Shown: positions 11,201 through 21,367 of the stretch, in pieces
Position numbering within the stretch: the stretch's first letter is position 1
How the letters are laid out: the number at the start of each line of letters is the position of its first letter
Origin: Argyresthia goedartella
Taxonomy: Eukaryota > Arthropoda > Insecta > Lepidoptera > Argyresthiidae
DNA: 64,000 nt
Assembly: GCA_949825045.1 (NCBI GenBank)
Contig: OX463829.1
Span: 26,382,715-26,446,714, forward strand
Direction of reading: 5' to 3'
The notes under the pieces: model-generated
Databases searched by the model: none
What the model was told of the DNA's origin: nothing
What the model saw: only the letters and a program-made list of their open reading frames with translations
Made by a program: the position numbers and the translations under genes

Positions 11201-14200
11201 TAATAATGAAAATTAATAGATCGAATAACAGAAATGTAGTCAAAAAGAAGTAAGTACATACGTAGATCTACTAACTTTTCATATGCAATTTTTACCAATT
11301 CTACGCAATTTTCTATGATGATCTACGTATTTCTCAAAATTCGAGTTGTCAACACTGTCATGGCCAATCAATTACAACAATGGACGTTTTTATAGTTCCA
11401 TGTCGTGCAAAATGTTCATCATAATTATGTATGTAGTATAGAATAGGGACGGAACTTTATATCTAACCCATATGAATGTGTTTTCAGTGTTGTGCGTATT
11501 TGTCATGGGGGACGCGGGCCGCCATACTGACAGCACCCGCATGCGTGGTCAATCCCATAGAATATCCCGCGTGCGTGATGAAACCCGCATGATACTGAGT
11601 GCACTTGCAGTGTCGTGCGTATTATGATCTGCAGTCAAACTGCAACTCAGTTTTACGGATCTATTGTATAAACAACCTTTGTTAAACTTTTGTTATAATA
11701 AATAAATAAATAATAAATAAAATTTAAAAAATAATTGCCATGCGGTTTGCGGAGCGCGATACTGATAGCACTCGCTTGCGGGGTCGCCAAGTCCTCATTC
11801 CATCACAAGCTCATGACACCAAGTTTGGAAAACCAGCTCATCATCCTTAAAAAAATTAGTCCAAACACGACTGCCTTATATTTCGTGGTTCCTGAGTTCC
11901 AGTACTGTCGCCAAGTCCTCAATCCATCCCCAGCTCATGACACCAAGTTCGCAAACCAGCTTAACATTATTGACAATATTAGTTCAAACACGACTGCTCT
12001 ACTATTGTTTCTCATAGACTGCGGTACCAAGCTATTTTCGACGAGATAAACCGAATAAGTAGAAGAAGGCAAACTTGTCAGATTGGCCTTTGACAAATCC
12101 CTCATCCATGATAAAACTATATGATTATACTGTGTGAATCTTCATAAAGTGCATCTAAGTTGAAGAACATCGAAATCGACATCGACATCGACAAAAATAA
12201 ATAAAAATTAATCTCATCCCTCCCAATTAAATTTATAGCCATTTTAATATTGAAATGCACTATCAGGTTAGGTACCAACTGTAAAATAAATATAACATCG
12301 GAACGGAATGGTTTATTGTTTAGTGAAATTGACTGATTCGTGATGATGAAAGACACGTACAGTTCTGCCAGTAACACAAAGTCAGAAAAAGTGGTAACTG
12401 TAAACTAAAATTAGCTTAGTTTATGAAAGTGATTTTTCCGAGTTTTAAGCAATTGCAGATTTCCACAAAATTTGCTTCCCAAAATGGAATTATTTTATTA
12501 TGGAATATTATTCTCCATTTTGTTAGCTTTCAGACGACACCAAAATTAGGTTTCTAAATAATAAACTTAATTTTTTGACGTGATAACGTCTTATAAATCG
12601 ATTAACGCCGGCTGCACGCATGAAAAAGCATGACTCATTGTCACGTTCCGCCTGAGCCGAGCGTGCAAGCTAGAGCGCGGAACAAGCGATAGAGAGGCGC
12701 GATCGGCCTAAGCGATCACCTTATTTATTTATTTATTTAATTACACGAAGTACAAATTGCACATGTTGTGCATAGTATTTTTAATCTACAGTATCCTAAA
12801 TAACAAAAAGCTATATCCACACTAAGTTAAGTAAGTAGTAAAGTAATTAATATTAAAATTCATAAAAAATAAATATTCTAACTCTTAAGGTAATATTAGG
12901 CGGAGCCTCAACGTAAAAATCCTTCAAAAAAGTCCTAAAAGTAACAAATTCCGAGAATTTATGTCGGAATTTATGCTAACACAACATATAAAGGAACCCA
13001 CACGTATTACTCCAACATCGACGTGCCTCGATTTAATATTCACAAACTTTTATGTAGTGGTAAGTCGATTCACCAACTCGGTTCAAACCGATTTGGCGAA
13101 CCAACGATTCAAATCGGTTCAAATATTGGTCCAAACCGATTTAGAGGTGCAATTCGCTCGCCCGCGAGTTTTGCTTGCTATACCTAATACTTAGTCGATT
13201 TGACGATTCAACGATTCAAAGATTGGTGCACACCGATTTGTAGGTGCAATTAGTTCGCGAGCGAGTTTTGCTTGCTTGATTGATGTGTTGGTCAAGTCGC
13301 TTCGCGTCGCGGCACGTTTTGAACTGATAGAACCTGTTGCGACTTGTGTAGGTGACTTGAAGTTTTTGTTTGCAGTGAAGGTTTAAAAATAGAGTATTTT
13401 TTATATTGAAAGCGACAAGTGTTATTAGTGTTACTGAGAGTTTATTGTGAGGTTATTGTTGACTTTGTTTCGTATCTGATCTGCATTCTGCACTGGCTGA
13501 TCTGATACTGATTCCGATCACTGCTAATCTGTGTCTACGAGACGTATTTATGTTTCTTCATTTCTGTCTTATCCCCTAAAAACATCGTTCTAACTCTCAA
13601 ATCGGAAAGTTGCATCGGGCGATTCAGTTTTCTCTCTTTTGTATGTAGGTATTTTGTATGCTTTCGTCGGTTTGGCCCCAAATCGATCTGAATCGGTTTG
13701 CAAACCGATTTGCGTTTTTTTTCAAACCGATTTAATCGAGTTGCGATTTGAAGCGATTTACCCATCACTACTTTTATGATAAAACAATATTTACATCAGT
13801 CGAAGATTACGGCTTTACGAATCACCTATCTACAACTCTACATATGAAAACTCCCACTATTACGCGAAAGTCGACATGGTTTACAATGAAGAGAATATTT
13901 AATGATAAAAATATACACTTATTTAAAACAGAAATTAGTAAAATTTATTGGAATAACATACTGAAAGAAAATAATATACTTAGAAAAACTTTAAATAAAT
14001 GTAAGTACACCTAAAAGAAAAATATAAATAAAAAACGACTAGAAAATATTGGCTTGTAGTAAACATGCATTAAACTATCCTGCAAAATAAACGATTTTTA
14101 AAATTAATAACACTAAAATTAAAGAATAAAACACTGGAAATATCAAAAACTACTGAAGAAAACCGTTATCACGTCTAAAATACTAAACTATAAAAACAGA

Positions 14201-17200
14201 ATTAAAAAATTTGGTAGTTTAATAAAAACTATCTGGATAAATGAACAATCAAATAAAAAAACAACGAAAGAAAGGAAAAATTTAGAACTGAAAATTTACA
14301 ACTATATAAATATAATCAATGATCCAAAACAGATTACGAGTGTTTTTAACCACTACTTTGCGTCTATAGGAGAGGAGAGTGCGTCTCAAACCTCGCCAAA
14401 TACTAACAATGCTAACAGCAATAAGCCCCGCGGCCGCCCACCACTCTATCCCTCCGAAAATACGATATTTCTTAGCCCAGTACAATATAAGGAAGTATTC
14501 ACTATTCTAAAAAATCTTAAGAATAAAAAAAGTTGCGGGGTAGACGAGATTCCATCCAGTCTACTTAAAACATGATCAGCACAATTGGCATTACCATTTT
14601 TTTACTTATTAACCAATCATTTAATGAAGCTGTTTTCCCCGACCTACTCAAAATCTTAATAAAACCCATACATGAGAAAAAGTCCAATAACGATCCCAGT
14701 AACTATCGCCGTATTAAAAACACGAAATCCTTCCCTTACCATGTATTTATATACTCGAAATATGTAAATTTATTCGAAAATACCCTGAATTTATCACTAG
14801 ACGCGACAATATACCATCCAACCGTTCGCTAAGATCTACACGAAAAAACAAGTTAAACAACAAGGCTGAGACTAAAAAGGTTCTTAACGTTTTAACCGAA
14901 GAACATAATGTAAATAGTAAGTACTATAAAACCGTAAAACTGAACACTGTAGGGAGATCTGCTTACATTGACTTTGGCAATCAGTGCTCATTGATAAAAA
15001 GTGGTATTCAAAGAGCCAAATCAAAACTACCTGTCCCGAAGGGATTTGCGTTTGGGAGTATTGTACTTATTGGTCGGGTGAGAGTAACTATATAGGTAGA
15101 TGCTGTCAATGCAAATGTAGAGGCTTACGTAGTCCTGAATGAATATTTTAGTATTGATATTCTTATTGGACAATCTCTTACGGAACTTCCATCAGTGACT
15201 GTATTGCGATTAATCCGAGTTGGAGCGAGTCCCAATATATATTTCGACAAAAGTATCGCCCATAGGCTTAGTAGATATTGAAGTTTACACGGATACTGAA
15301 TACACGGGCTTAATATACATACCCGGCAACGTATGCATGAAGAGTGATATTGAATACAATTAATAATGAAATTAATTTAAATTAATTTTAAACCGTGTGT
15401 AATAAATTTTGTACTCAAGGACTCTTCAAGGAGTGCATCGATTTATTGATGGCAAAGGATATGTAATTGTAATTAATCTTTCGGGAAAACCAACAATTTT
15501 TAATAAAAGTAAGATTCTATCTCGTAGCATCAAATTACCGGATGCAGAATGGTTGAAATCCAGAATCGACAGTAACATTGAAGCTTTAAACTTAGTAACT
15601 ACGGAAAGAGACTGTCTCAATAATAATAACGTTAGTGACCAAAAGGAGATGATAACTTTAGACACGATAAATGTTGGTCCTAATGTGTCCAAAGATCAGC
15701 AAGGACCGCTGGAACCGGACCCCTGCCACAATAATGGGCTGGCTACGAGCAAGAATTCAAACCGCCATCATCAGGGCTAGCAGCATGTGCATCCGCGGCA
15801 CCCGCCATAGGTGGAATCGCACAGGCCTATATGAGGATGGAGCGGCAGTCCCACACGTCTTGAACTAGAATGCATATCTTACTTATATTCTCTGTACTTA
15901 TTTTCATATATACAAATAAATAAGTGTTAACCGGTTTAAAAAAAAAAAAAAAAAAAGGAAAACTTGTTAATCTTCTCAATAAATATAGAAACTGCTTTGC
16001 CTTCAAAACCAAAGAATTGGGTCTGACTGATATTACAGAAATTACCATAAAGCTAAATGTTGAAACACCATTCACTTACAAACCCTATAGGTTACCGTTT
16101 AGTGAGCGAAAAGTTGTCAGAGAAATGGTAGGCGAGTTATTATAAAATAGCATAGTACGCGAATCACATTCAGCATATGCGAGCCCTAGTTCTGGTCCGG
16201 AAGAAGAATAACAATTATCTCCTTTGAATGGACAACAGGGTGCTAAACAAGAAAACCATTTAGGACAGTTACCCGATGCCAGTCATAGAGGATCAGCTTG
16301 ATCGTTTGATTGGAAAAACCCTATTTACAAGTTTAGATTTGGCGTCGGGCTACTAACAAATACCCGTGTCTGAGTCTTCACGTCATTCGAGATCTTATTT
16401 GAGAAATATGCATTGGTATTGTGACCAAGGCGAGAGCATTTATCGCACCGGTTTAAAGGTTTTGAGCACATTTGTGCTGTATGACCTATCCCGGAACAGG
16501 AACAATTATAACACCTCGTAGGTTTGAATCTTATGTTATTTACATTTTTATTGTTATTGTTAAAGTTTTGTGGGGTTGATGAGTTACCATTAGCCTTTGA
16601 GTTAGCATTAGCATTTCTATCAAATGTACCATTTACTATGCAGACAACGGCGTTGCTACCGGTGAGGCCAAACATTTTAAATTATATCCATTTCTCGGGG
16701 TAGTATTCGTCCATGGATTCATCTTTTTTTCTTTTACATTCTAACATCACTTGTAAATTCCGAAACCTCTTGAGGATCTACTTCTGCCACTGCCGCCACT
16801 CCATCTTTATTTTCCTTCTACACAATATTACAAAAATGTTAAATGAGCATGCGCGAGCACAATCTCACGTCACCCGTCGTAATGGCCGCCGTCCGTATCC
16901 TCCAAAGATCGTTTTTTTTTTAAATAAATTCTTGGACTACAGGTTTTTTTTCTAACAATAGTTACAGCACGTCCAGCCGCCATCGCGTCGAAGCTCCGAC
17001 CGACTGATGGAATCGGACTGATGCACGCGGACTCACAGTCAGCCGTACTGTGGTGATGTACATGTCATCTGTTCTGGTTCCGATCCAGCCGAACTCAGAC
17101 TAGGGGCCCATAGCTAGAATGAAACATGGTCCAGCCTGTACGGGAATTCAGAGCTAAACTTACGAAGTAACAAGTTCCTGGTGACCTTGCTGCTGATACT

Positions 17201-20200
17201 TCACCGACAGCTCCCTCGAGCTGCTCCAAGGTTCCGGGTTCCGCGCACCCAGATTTGGATCTCGATGAAGATGCCATACCCAACAGCAACCGTACGCAAA
17301 GCAAGGTCACGTAATGTCCTTTCCTTAAGTGCTAACAAGACGTGGGCGTTTACCAGTAGAACACAAAATAAACACGACACTTATGATTTGGCCTAGACTA
17401 ATACCATGTTACCACAAAAAATGTTAAACAGCGTTTAACCTCAAAACAAAAGTCAAATCCCATACCTTTTTGTTTTGAAAAAAGTGTTGAACAGTAGTTT
17501 ATTTTTTTGTGGTAAGGCCCGTGTACTGTGGTAGTATCTGGCTGACCAGCGCGGCGGTCTATTGAGACCAACAAACACTCCACACCCGACAATTTGGAAC
17601 CTGCCCAAATATCACACTGATTATACTCGCGACGCCGCGGGGTCTTGACCTTGACCATCAAACAGGCGTTTCGGGGATGTATTGCCATAATATTAATCGA
17701 TTTCCATAACGAAAGACAACGTCGACATTTTGAGTCTGGAAAAAAAAGAAAGTTACATGTCAAGTGATAGCTATAAAAAAATATTACGGTCACAGACCAA
17801 AAAGGGTCCGTTCCGATTGCACGTTTTATACTATAAAGACTAAATTGATATTACGTAACGTTCGGTTCTCAACAGCACCATCAGCATCAAGCTTTTCCAC
17901 ATGAGGGGTGCAATGGCACAGCTTACAAAAATAAGAAATATGTATAATGTGAACTCCGTGGTCTAATAGGTTTCACGCTTGCTTCTCACACAGGAGATGC
18001 AGGTTCGATTCCTGACCATGTACCAATGAGATAATTAATTTATCTTAAGTGCATTACACGGACGTTCTAACGATGATGGAAAATATCGTGACGAAACCTT
18101 CCATACTCCATAGCTGCGGCGATGGGCTAGCCCCCTGTCATGCGAAATGGAGTTATCCCCTAATAACTGGCTCAAAGTGGGCACAGTTGTGCCTCTGCCA
18201 CTCCGTATGGGAAAAGGCGTGACGCTTTGTGTATAATGTGAAGAACCCTGCCAATTTCCACCCCCACCCCGCTACCCGCGGACTCTTCCCTATCGACTGC
18301 CTCTATGGCGTTGGGGCTCTACCTCCCAAGCGAGAGGTCCCGGGTTCGAATCCCGGCTGGGGGAATAAAAAAAAACCAGTTCTTGGATGTTTATATGTGT
18401 GTGACGTCGCTGTTTCTAGTCCCACGACACAGTGTATCCTAGTTTGGGGCCAGAAGCAACGTGTACCTCTATGTAAATGTCATGTTATGTTTGTGCCTGT
18501 TATAAATGTTTATGTTTATGCACCAATGAAGATTAATCTACCTACTACTCGGGCGAGCTAAGTTGGCTCCTGGCTCGAGTGACGTTTGTGTAAAGTGTAT
18601 ACAGTACGGTTTTACATATTGCTAAATCGAAATCCGATAATCGATAGTAGGTTTACTCACAGACAATATATAGAGTAGACAACGCAAGCACGGATAAATG
18701 ACAGGTGGACAGCCCATCGCTGCAGCTATGGAGAGTAAAGGTTTCCTCACGATGTTTTCCATCACCGTTAGGACGTTCCATCATCGATGTGTTCTGCTGA
18801 ATGCACCCATTGGTGTAACACGCTAAACTGACTGGCAGTGAGTGACAGACAACGCACAACCGAAACCTAATATCGATTATGTACATCGAGTTTCGATTTA
18901 GTAGTATGTGATACTGTACTGTACACACTGTACTTTGCCCAAACGTCATTGGAGTCGGGTGCCTTCTTAGTAGTATTGTACCTGCCCGGTCATCAGAGAG
19001 AGCGCTCCGTACTAGTAACGGGTGTCCGGTGGCAGAATCGGGATTTAAATTTTGGATTTGTCCGTATCCGTTGAGCGGAGGAGCGTAGAGGAGGCCGCGT
19101 TGGCTTCGTCATTAGTGCGGGTTATTTAGTCGCGATGTCGCAGTGGACGGGTGAGCAACGTGCGTTCGCCATCGAAGCGTATTTCAAGGCCAATGATTCG
19201 TGTGTAATTGCTCGCCGAAGATTTTGTTCACGTTATAATATTCGACGGTTACGTGATGCCCCAAGTGAAGATTTGATTCGATCATGGGTGCGACGGTTCC
19301 GGGCAACAAATTCGGCCGAAAACAACTCACGACCAGGGCCCAGCCGGACGTCGAGAACAAATGAAAACATTGAACTCGTCGCGTCCAGTTTGCGCGATAA
19401 TCCGCGTCAGTCCGTGCGCAAGAGAGCGGCTGCCCTGGGGCTTCCAAAAACTATCGTGCACGAGATATTGAAGAAGGATCTTAGATTTCACCCTTTCAAG
19501 ATTCAAATTGTGCAAGCGCTTAAGCCTAATGATAACAATATGCGTAAAAATTTCTGCGAGACAATGTTGGAGCGATTTCGCACGGTAAACACTATCTTTT
19601 GGAGTGATGAAACCCATTTTCATTTAAATGGTAGTGTAAATAAGCAGAATTGCCGTTATTGGTCACCTAAAGGACGGAACCCACGCTTAAAACACCAACA
19701 ACCACTTCACAGTCATAAAGTGACGGTTTGGTGTGCATTATCAAGCAGTGGAATAATCGGACCCTATTTTTTTGAAAATCGTCAAGAGCAAGCAATTTCT
19801 GTGAACGGTGTTGCTTATCGGCGCATGCTGACCGATTACTTTTTTCCAATAATGAGAGAACATCCTGCCTTCACGTCACACACGTGGTTCCAGCAAGATG
19901 GCGCCACGCCTCACACTGCTAGAGAGAGCATGGCGTTACTTCGTGATTTCTTCCCGAACAAGCTGATAAGCCGTTTCGGTGACATCCACTGGCCACCCAG
20001 GTCACCGGATCTTACACCCATGGACTTTTTTCTATGGGGGTACCTTAAAAGTAAAGTCTATGAAACGAGCCCGGCGACTGTCTCAGCACTAAAAGAAAAT
20101 ATCGCTCGCGGGGTTCATGGCATCCCGGCGTCTTTTCTCCAGCGAGTGGCAAGGAATACTGAGGCCAGATTCCGCGAATGTGTCCGACGTGACGGTCGAC

Positions 20201-21204
20201 ATTTAGACGATATAATTTTTAAGAAATAAAACCCGCATTTGTCTGTTTTGTCATAGTTACTGATATAAATTTATATCTATTGTAGTTTTTTTTTAATTTC
20301 CATTTTAAATCCCGATTCTGCCACCGGACACCCTGTACATTTCAGTCAGTGTACTAGTACGCTCTAACAGCTCTATTAGTACTATTAGGACGTTGGATCT
20401 TATGAATAAAAATATGCCTGCTCGGTCATCACATCAGAGAGCCTCCGTACTAGGACATTTCAGTCAGGGTACCAGTAAGATCACGTATGATCGAATAAAA
20501 ATGGAGCTATTAGGTTAACCTTTCTTTTCGTGCAGAGCAGAAACTTGAGGAATATTATACTCTGATAATATTAACATATTTATACAATTCTATGTGTCTG
20601 TTTGCATAGCAGAAATAAAAAGTGAAATAATATTTGATTTCCCTTCATACTTAAACAGGCTTAGGACTGTCATTCTAGTCAAGATGTCAATGCCGTGTTT
20701 GTGTGTGCGAGAGCGTGTCGGCATGGCTCAATGCCTCCCACCCGCTGCCCCGCTCTCTCGGAGCGATGTCCTAATAAGTAGTCCTAATAGACCGAATGTC
20801 CGATTAGCGTAGGGAAACTTTTCTTTTCGTTCATTGCACAGTAACGTTTCCTATTCGTTCTTCGTACATGACCGACACAAGACTACTTCTTAGCGCGCCG
20901 GGGTAGTATATAAGAAGACCTGTGAAAAAAACATGTTCTTTTTTGAATCTTTAATTTTAATTTTTCAGGAGAGCGTCCAGCAGTCTGCACAGTGTGCAAT
21001 AGCACATTCTTCCACGAGGAATACCTCAAAGAGCACATGAGGCTGCACACGGGAGAGACCCCATTCAAATGTCCAGTGTGTGGTAGAGGATACGCGCAAA
21101 GAGGCAATATGAAGAGCCATATACGAATTCATAGGATTACTGAGTGTGATGCGGAGACTTTGAGCAGGATTAGGCCCAACTATCTGAGGTTGATGAAGCC
21201 TTGA
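8281..21204 (+). CDS. ZAD-C2H2 zinc-finger protein B (4 exons, 429 aa), tandem paralogue of A
   Basis: Coding exons are 8281-8400, 8956-9428, 9902-10362 and 20969-21204; phases are 0, 2 and 1, exactly as in gene A, and exon 3 is 461 nt in both. The ZAD cysteines are Cys7, Cys10, Cys52 and Cys55. An acidic then Lys-rich linker follows, then six C2H2 fingers at about 239-260, 267-288, 296-317, 329-350, 358-378 and 386-406. Fingers 5-6 (exon 4) are very close to those of gene A. The protein is a putative nuclear DNA-binding regulator with ZAD-mediated dimerisation. Intron 3 is 10.6 kb and holds many transposons, yet both splice sites (CAG|GTAAGC and TTTTTCAG) and the frame remain good. No AATAAA is seen before the next element. 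Confidence 0.87.
9550..9665 (+). mobile_element. Short MITE with TTACCAC termini, copy 1
   Basis: A sequence of about 115 bp is bounded by the inverted repeat TTACCACAAAAAAT (9555-9568) and its complement (9647-9660). It lies in intron 2 of gene B. A second copy in opposite orientation is at 17404-17520. No protein is encoded. Confidence 0.65.
10497..12950. other. Intron 3 of gene B, first part: unclassified repeats
   Basis: No coding motif was found. A GC-rich phrase (GTCGTGCGTATTTGTCACG at 10712) recurs with changes near 11490 and 11611. A diverged duplication lies at 11785-12008. A (TTTA)n run at 12721-12740 could be the inverted tail of a LINE. The rest is unexplained. Confidence 0.4.
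11785..12008 (+). repeat. Diverged tandem duplication, about 122-bp unit
   Basis: GTCGCCAAGTCCTCA..CAGCTCATGACACCAAGTT..CAAACACGACTG-like text occurs twice, starting at about 11786 and 11909. The copies differ at many positions. Both lie in one open frame of 104 codons (11735-12049), which I do not treat as a gene. Confidence 0.6.
12961..14830 (+). mobile_element. Jockey-like LINE relic
   Basis: Broken frames give the end of an endonuclease domain (QHIKEPTRITPTSTCLDLIF, about 12980-13045) and later an RT entry region: CGVDEIPSSLLKT (about 14535), then NQSFNEAVFPDLLK and SNNDPSNYRRI (about 14610-14715). A hAT MITE splits the endonuclease part. Many stops are present. Confidence 0.6.
13055..13770. 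mobile_element. hAT-type MITE with 8-bp target duplication
   Basis: The 716-bp element has ends TAGTGGTAAGTCG and, inverted, TAGTGATGGGTAAATCG. CTTTTATG is duplicated exactly at 13047-13054 and 13771-13778. An 8-bp duplication and TAGTGATGGG-type termini are hAT hallmarks. The interior is full of AAACCGATTT and its complement, likely subterminal transposase sites. No transposase is encoded. Confidence 0.8.
14900..16370 (+). pseudogene. Ty3/gypsy protease-RT relic, interrupted by a poly(A) retroelement
   Basis: Degraded frames give a protease-like stretch (YIDFGNQCSLIK, about 14970), a middle domain (15409-15700), then LVNLLNKYRNCFAF..KPYRLPFSERKVV leading into the RT (about 15960-16140) and a degraded TSLDLASGY motif (about 16330). 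The layout parallels the intact element at 27746-34860. The protease motif is D-F-G rather than D-S/T-G. It is cut by an insertion at 15706-15956 and ends at an inverted gag fragment. Confidence 0.65.
15706..15956 (+). mobile_element. Poly(A)-tailed retroelement 3' end, 5'-truncated
   Basis: The sequence ends in an 18-A run and carries the C-terminus of an ORF (RHRWNRTGLYEDGAAVPHVL then stop, about 15805-15868). AAGGA occurs at both junctions (15701-15705 and 15955-15959), and the gypsy reading frame continues across it. An inverted copy is at 26598-26742. I cannot assign the clade. Confidence 0.65.
16380..16675 (-). pseudogene. Gypsy gag fragment with two zinc knuckles, inverted
   Basis: On the minus strand an open frame (16675-16325) encodes an Asn-rich segment, then CYNCSCSGIGHTAQMC and a second, damaged knuckle CDKCSRLGHN. 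The same pair of knuckles is found in the intact element at 27.7-34.9 kb. It abuts the plus-strand RT relic head-to-head, which implies an inversion or template switch. Confidence 0.6.
16676..17403. other. Intron 3 of gene B, unclassified
   Basis: This is a GC-richer patch with no recognised coding motif. Short ORFs on both strands (17095-17396) overlap each other and look like chance. Confidence 0.4.
17404..17520 (-). mobile_element. Short MITE with TTACCAC termini, copy 2 (inverted)
   Basis: The ends are TTACCACAAAAAAT (17409-17422) and its complement ending at 17515. The interior is the reverse complement of the copy at 9550-9665, including the TCAAAACAAA.GTCAAATCCCAT segment. Both copies share GGGCC beyond one terminus, so the element probably includes it. 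Confidence 0.65.
17950..18235 (+). repeat. tRNA-derived SINE
   Basis: Pol III-like boxes are visible: A box near 17959 (TGGTCTAATAGG) and B box GGTTCGATTCC at 18002-18012. They are followed by a body with GATGATGGAAAATATCGTGA and CATAGCTGCGGCGATGGGC. Part of the body recurs inverted at 18695-18800. Confidence 0.6.
18285..18500 (+). repeat. Second tRNA-like SINE, with shared tail
   Basis: A B box GGTTCGAATCC lies at 18343-18353 after a weak A box (TATGGCGTTGGGG). The downstream TATCCTAGTTTGGGGCCAGA (about 18436) recurs at about 41204. It is not a functional tRNA: no acceptor-stem pairing is seen. Confidence 0.5.
18695..18800 (-). repeat. Inverted SINE body fragment
   Basis: The reverse complement reads like the body of the SINE at 17950-18235 (AACGGTGATGGAAAACATCGT; CATAGCTGCAGCGATGGGC). 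It is a head-to-head pair with that copy, about 600 bp apart. Confidence 0.55.
19018..20335 (+). mobile_element. Complete IS630-Tc1-mariner transposon, DD41D type
   Basis: The 1318-bp element has inverted repeats with a perfect 30-bp core (left core GGGTGTCCGGTGGCAGAATC) and TA duplications at 19016-19017 and 20336-20337. It contains one uninterrupted transposase ORF. It sits in intron 3 of gene B in the same orientation. The target lies in a local repeat whose uninterrupted relative is at 20417-20470. Near-perfect termini and an intact ORF suggest a young copy. Confidence 0.88.
19135..20229 (+). CDS. DD41D mariner-superfamily transposase, intact, 364 aa
   Basis: The N-terminal half (about 1-115) is a helix-turn-helix paired-like DNA-binding region followed by a basic, Arg/Ser/Pro-rich linker. 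The catalytic domain shows WSDETHFHL with Asp158, WFQQDGATPHT with Asp255 and SPDLTPMDFFLWGYLKSKVY with Asp297. That leaves 41 residues between the second and third acidic residues, the spacing of the DD41D lineage; Asp292 is the alternative but does not align with the mariner/Tc1 third position. All three residues are present and there is no stop or frameshift. The protein should act in the nucleus, cutting at the TA-flanked termini 117 bp upstream and about 100 bp downstream. The length of 364 aa is normal for the superfamily. Confidence 0.88.
   Translation: MSQWTGEQRAFAIEAYFKANDSCVIARRRFCSRYNIRRLRDAPSEDLIRSWVRRFRATNSAENNSRPGPSRTSRTNENIELVASSLRDNPRQSVRKRAAALGLPKTIVHEILKKDLRFHPFKIQIVQALKPNDNNMRKNFCETMLERFRTVNTIFWSDETHFHLNGSVNKQNCRYWSPKGRNPRLKHQQPLHSHKVTVWCALSSSGIIGPYFFENRQEQAISVNGVAYRRMLTDYFFPIMREHPAFTSHTWFQQDGATPHTARESMALLRDFFPNKLISRFGDIHWPPRSPDLTPMDFFLWGYLKSKVYETSPATVSALKENIARGVHGIPASFLQRVARNTEARFRECVRRDGRHLDDIIFKK
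20417..20480 (+). repeat. Uninterrupted paralogue of the DD41D target site
   Basis: GCTCGGTCATCACATCAGAGAG..CCGTACTAGGACATTTCAGTCAG here matches the two flanks of the transposon (18985-19017 and 20336-20350), which read CGGTCATCAGAGAGAG..CCGTACTAGTA and CATTTCAGTCAG. It shows what the site looked like before insertion. Confidence 0.7.
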
Positions 21205-21367
21205 TTTTTTACATGGGATTGCAGGACTTACCTGACTGAGGATTAGGCCTGGCCTAACCTGAGGCTGAAGAAACCTCAGATAGTAATGAATGAAATGCCT
21301 CATAGCCTTGATGTACTTCATTACCGTCCGAATCAACACGTCACACAGATGTAGATTGTACTGCTTA

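Noticed and set aside
18285..18365. Possible functional tRNA gene
   Set aside because: It has a good B box, but I cannot form acceptor and anticodon stems, and it continues into a SINE-type tail.
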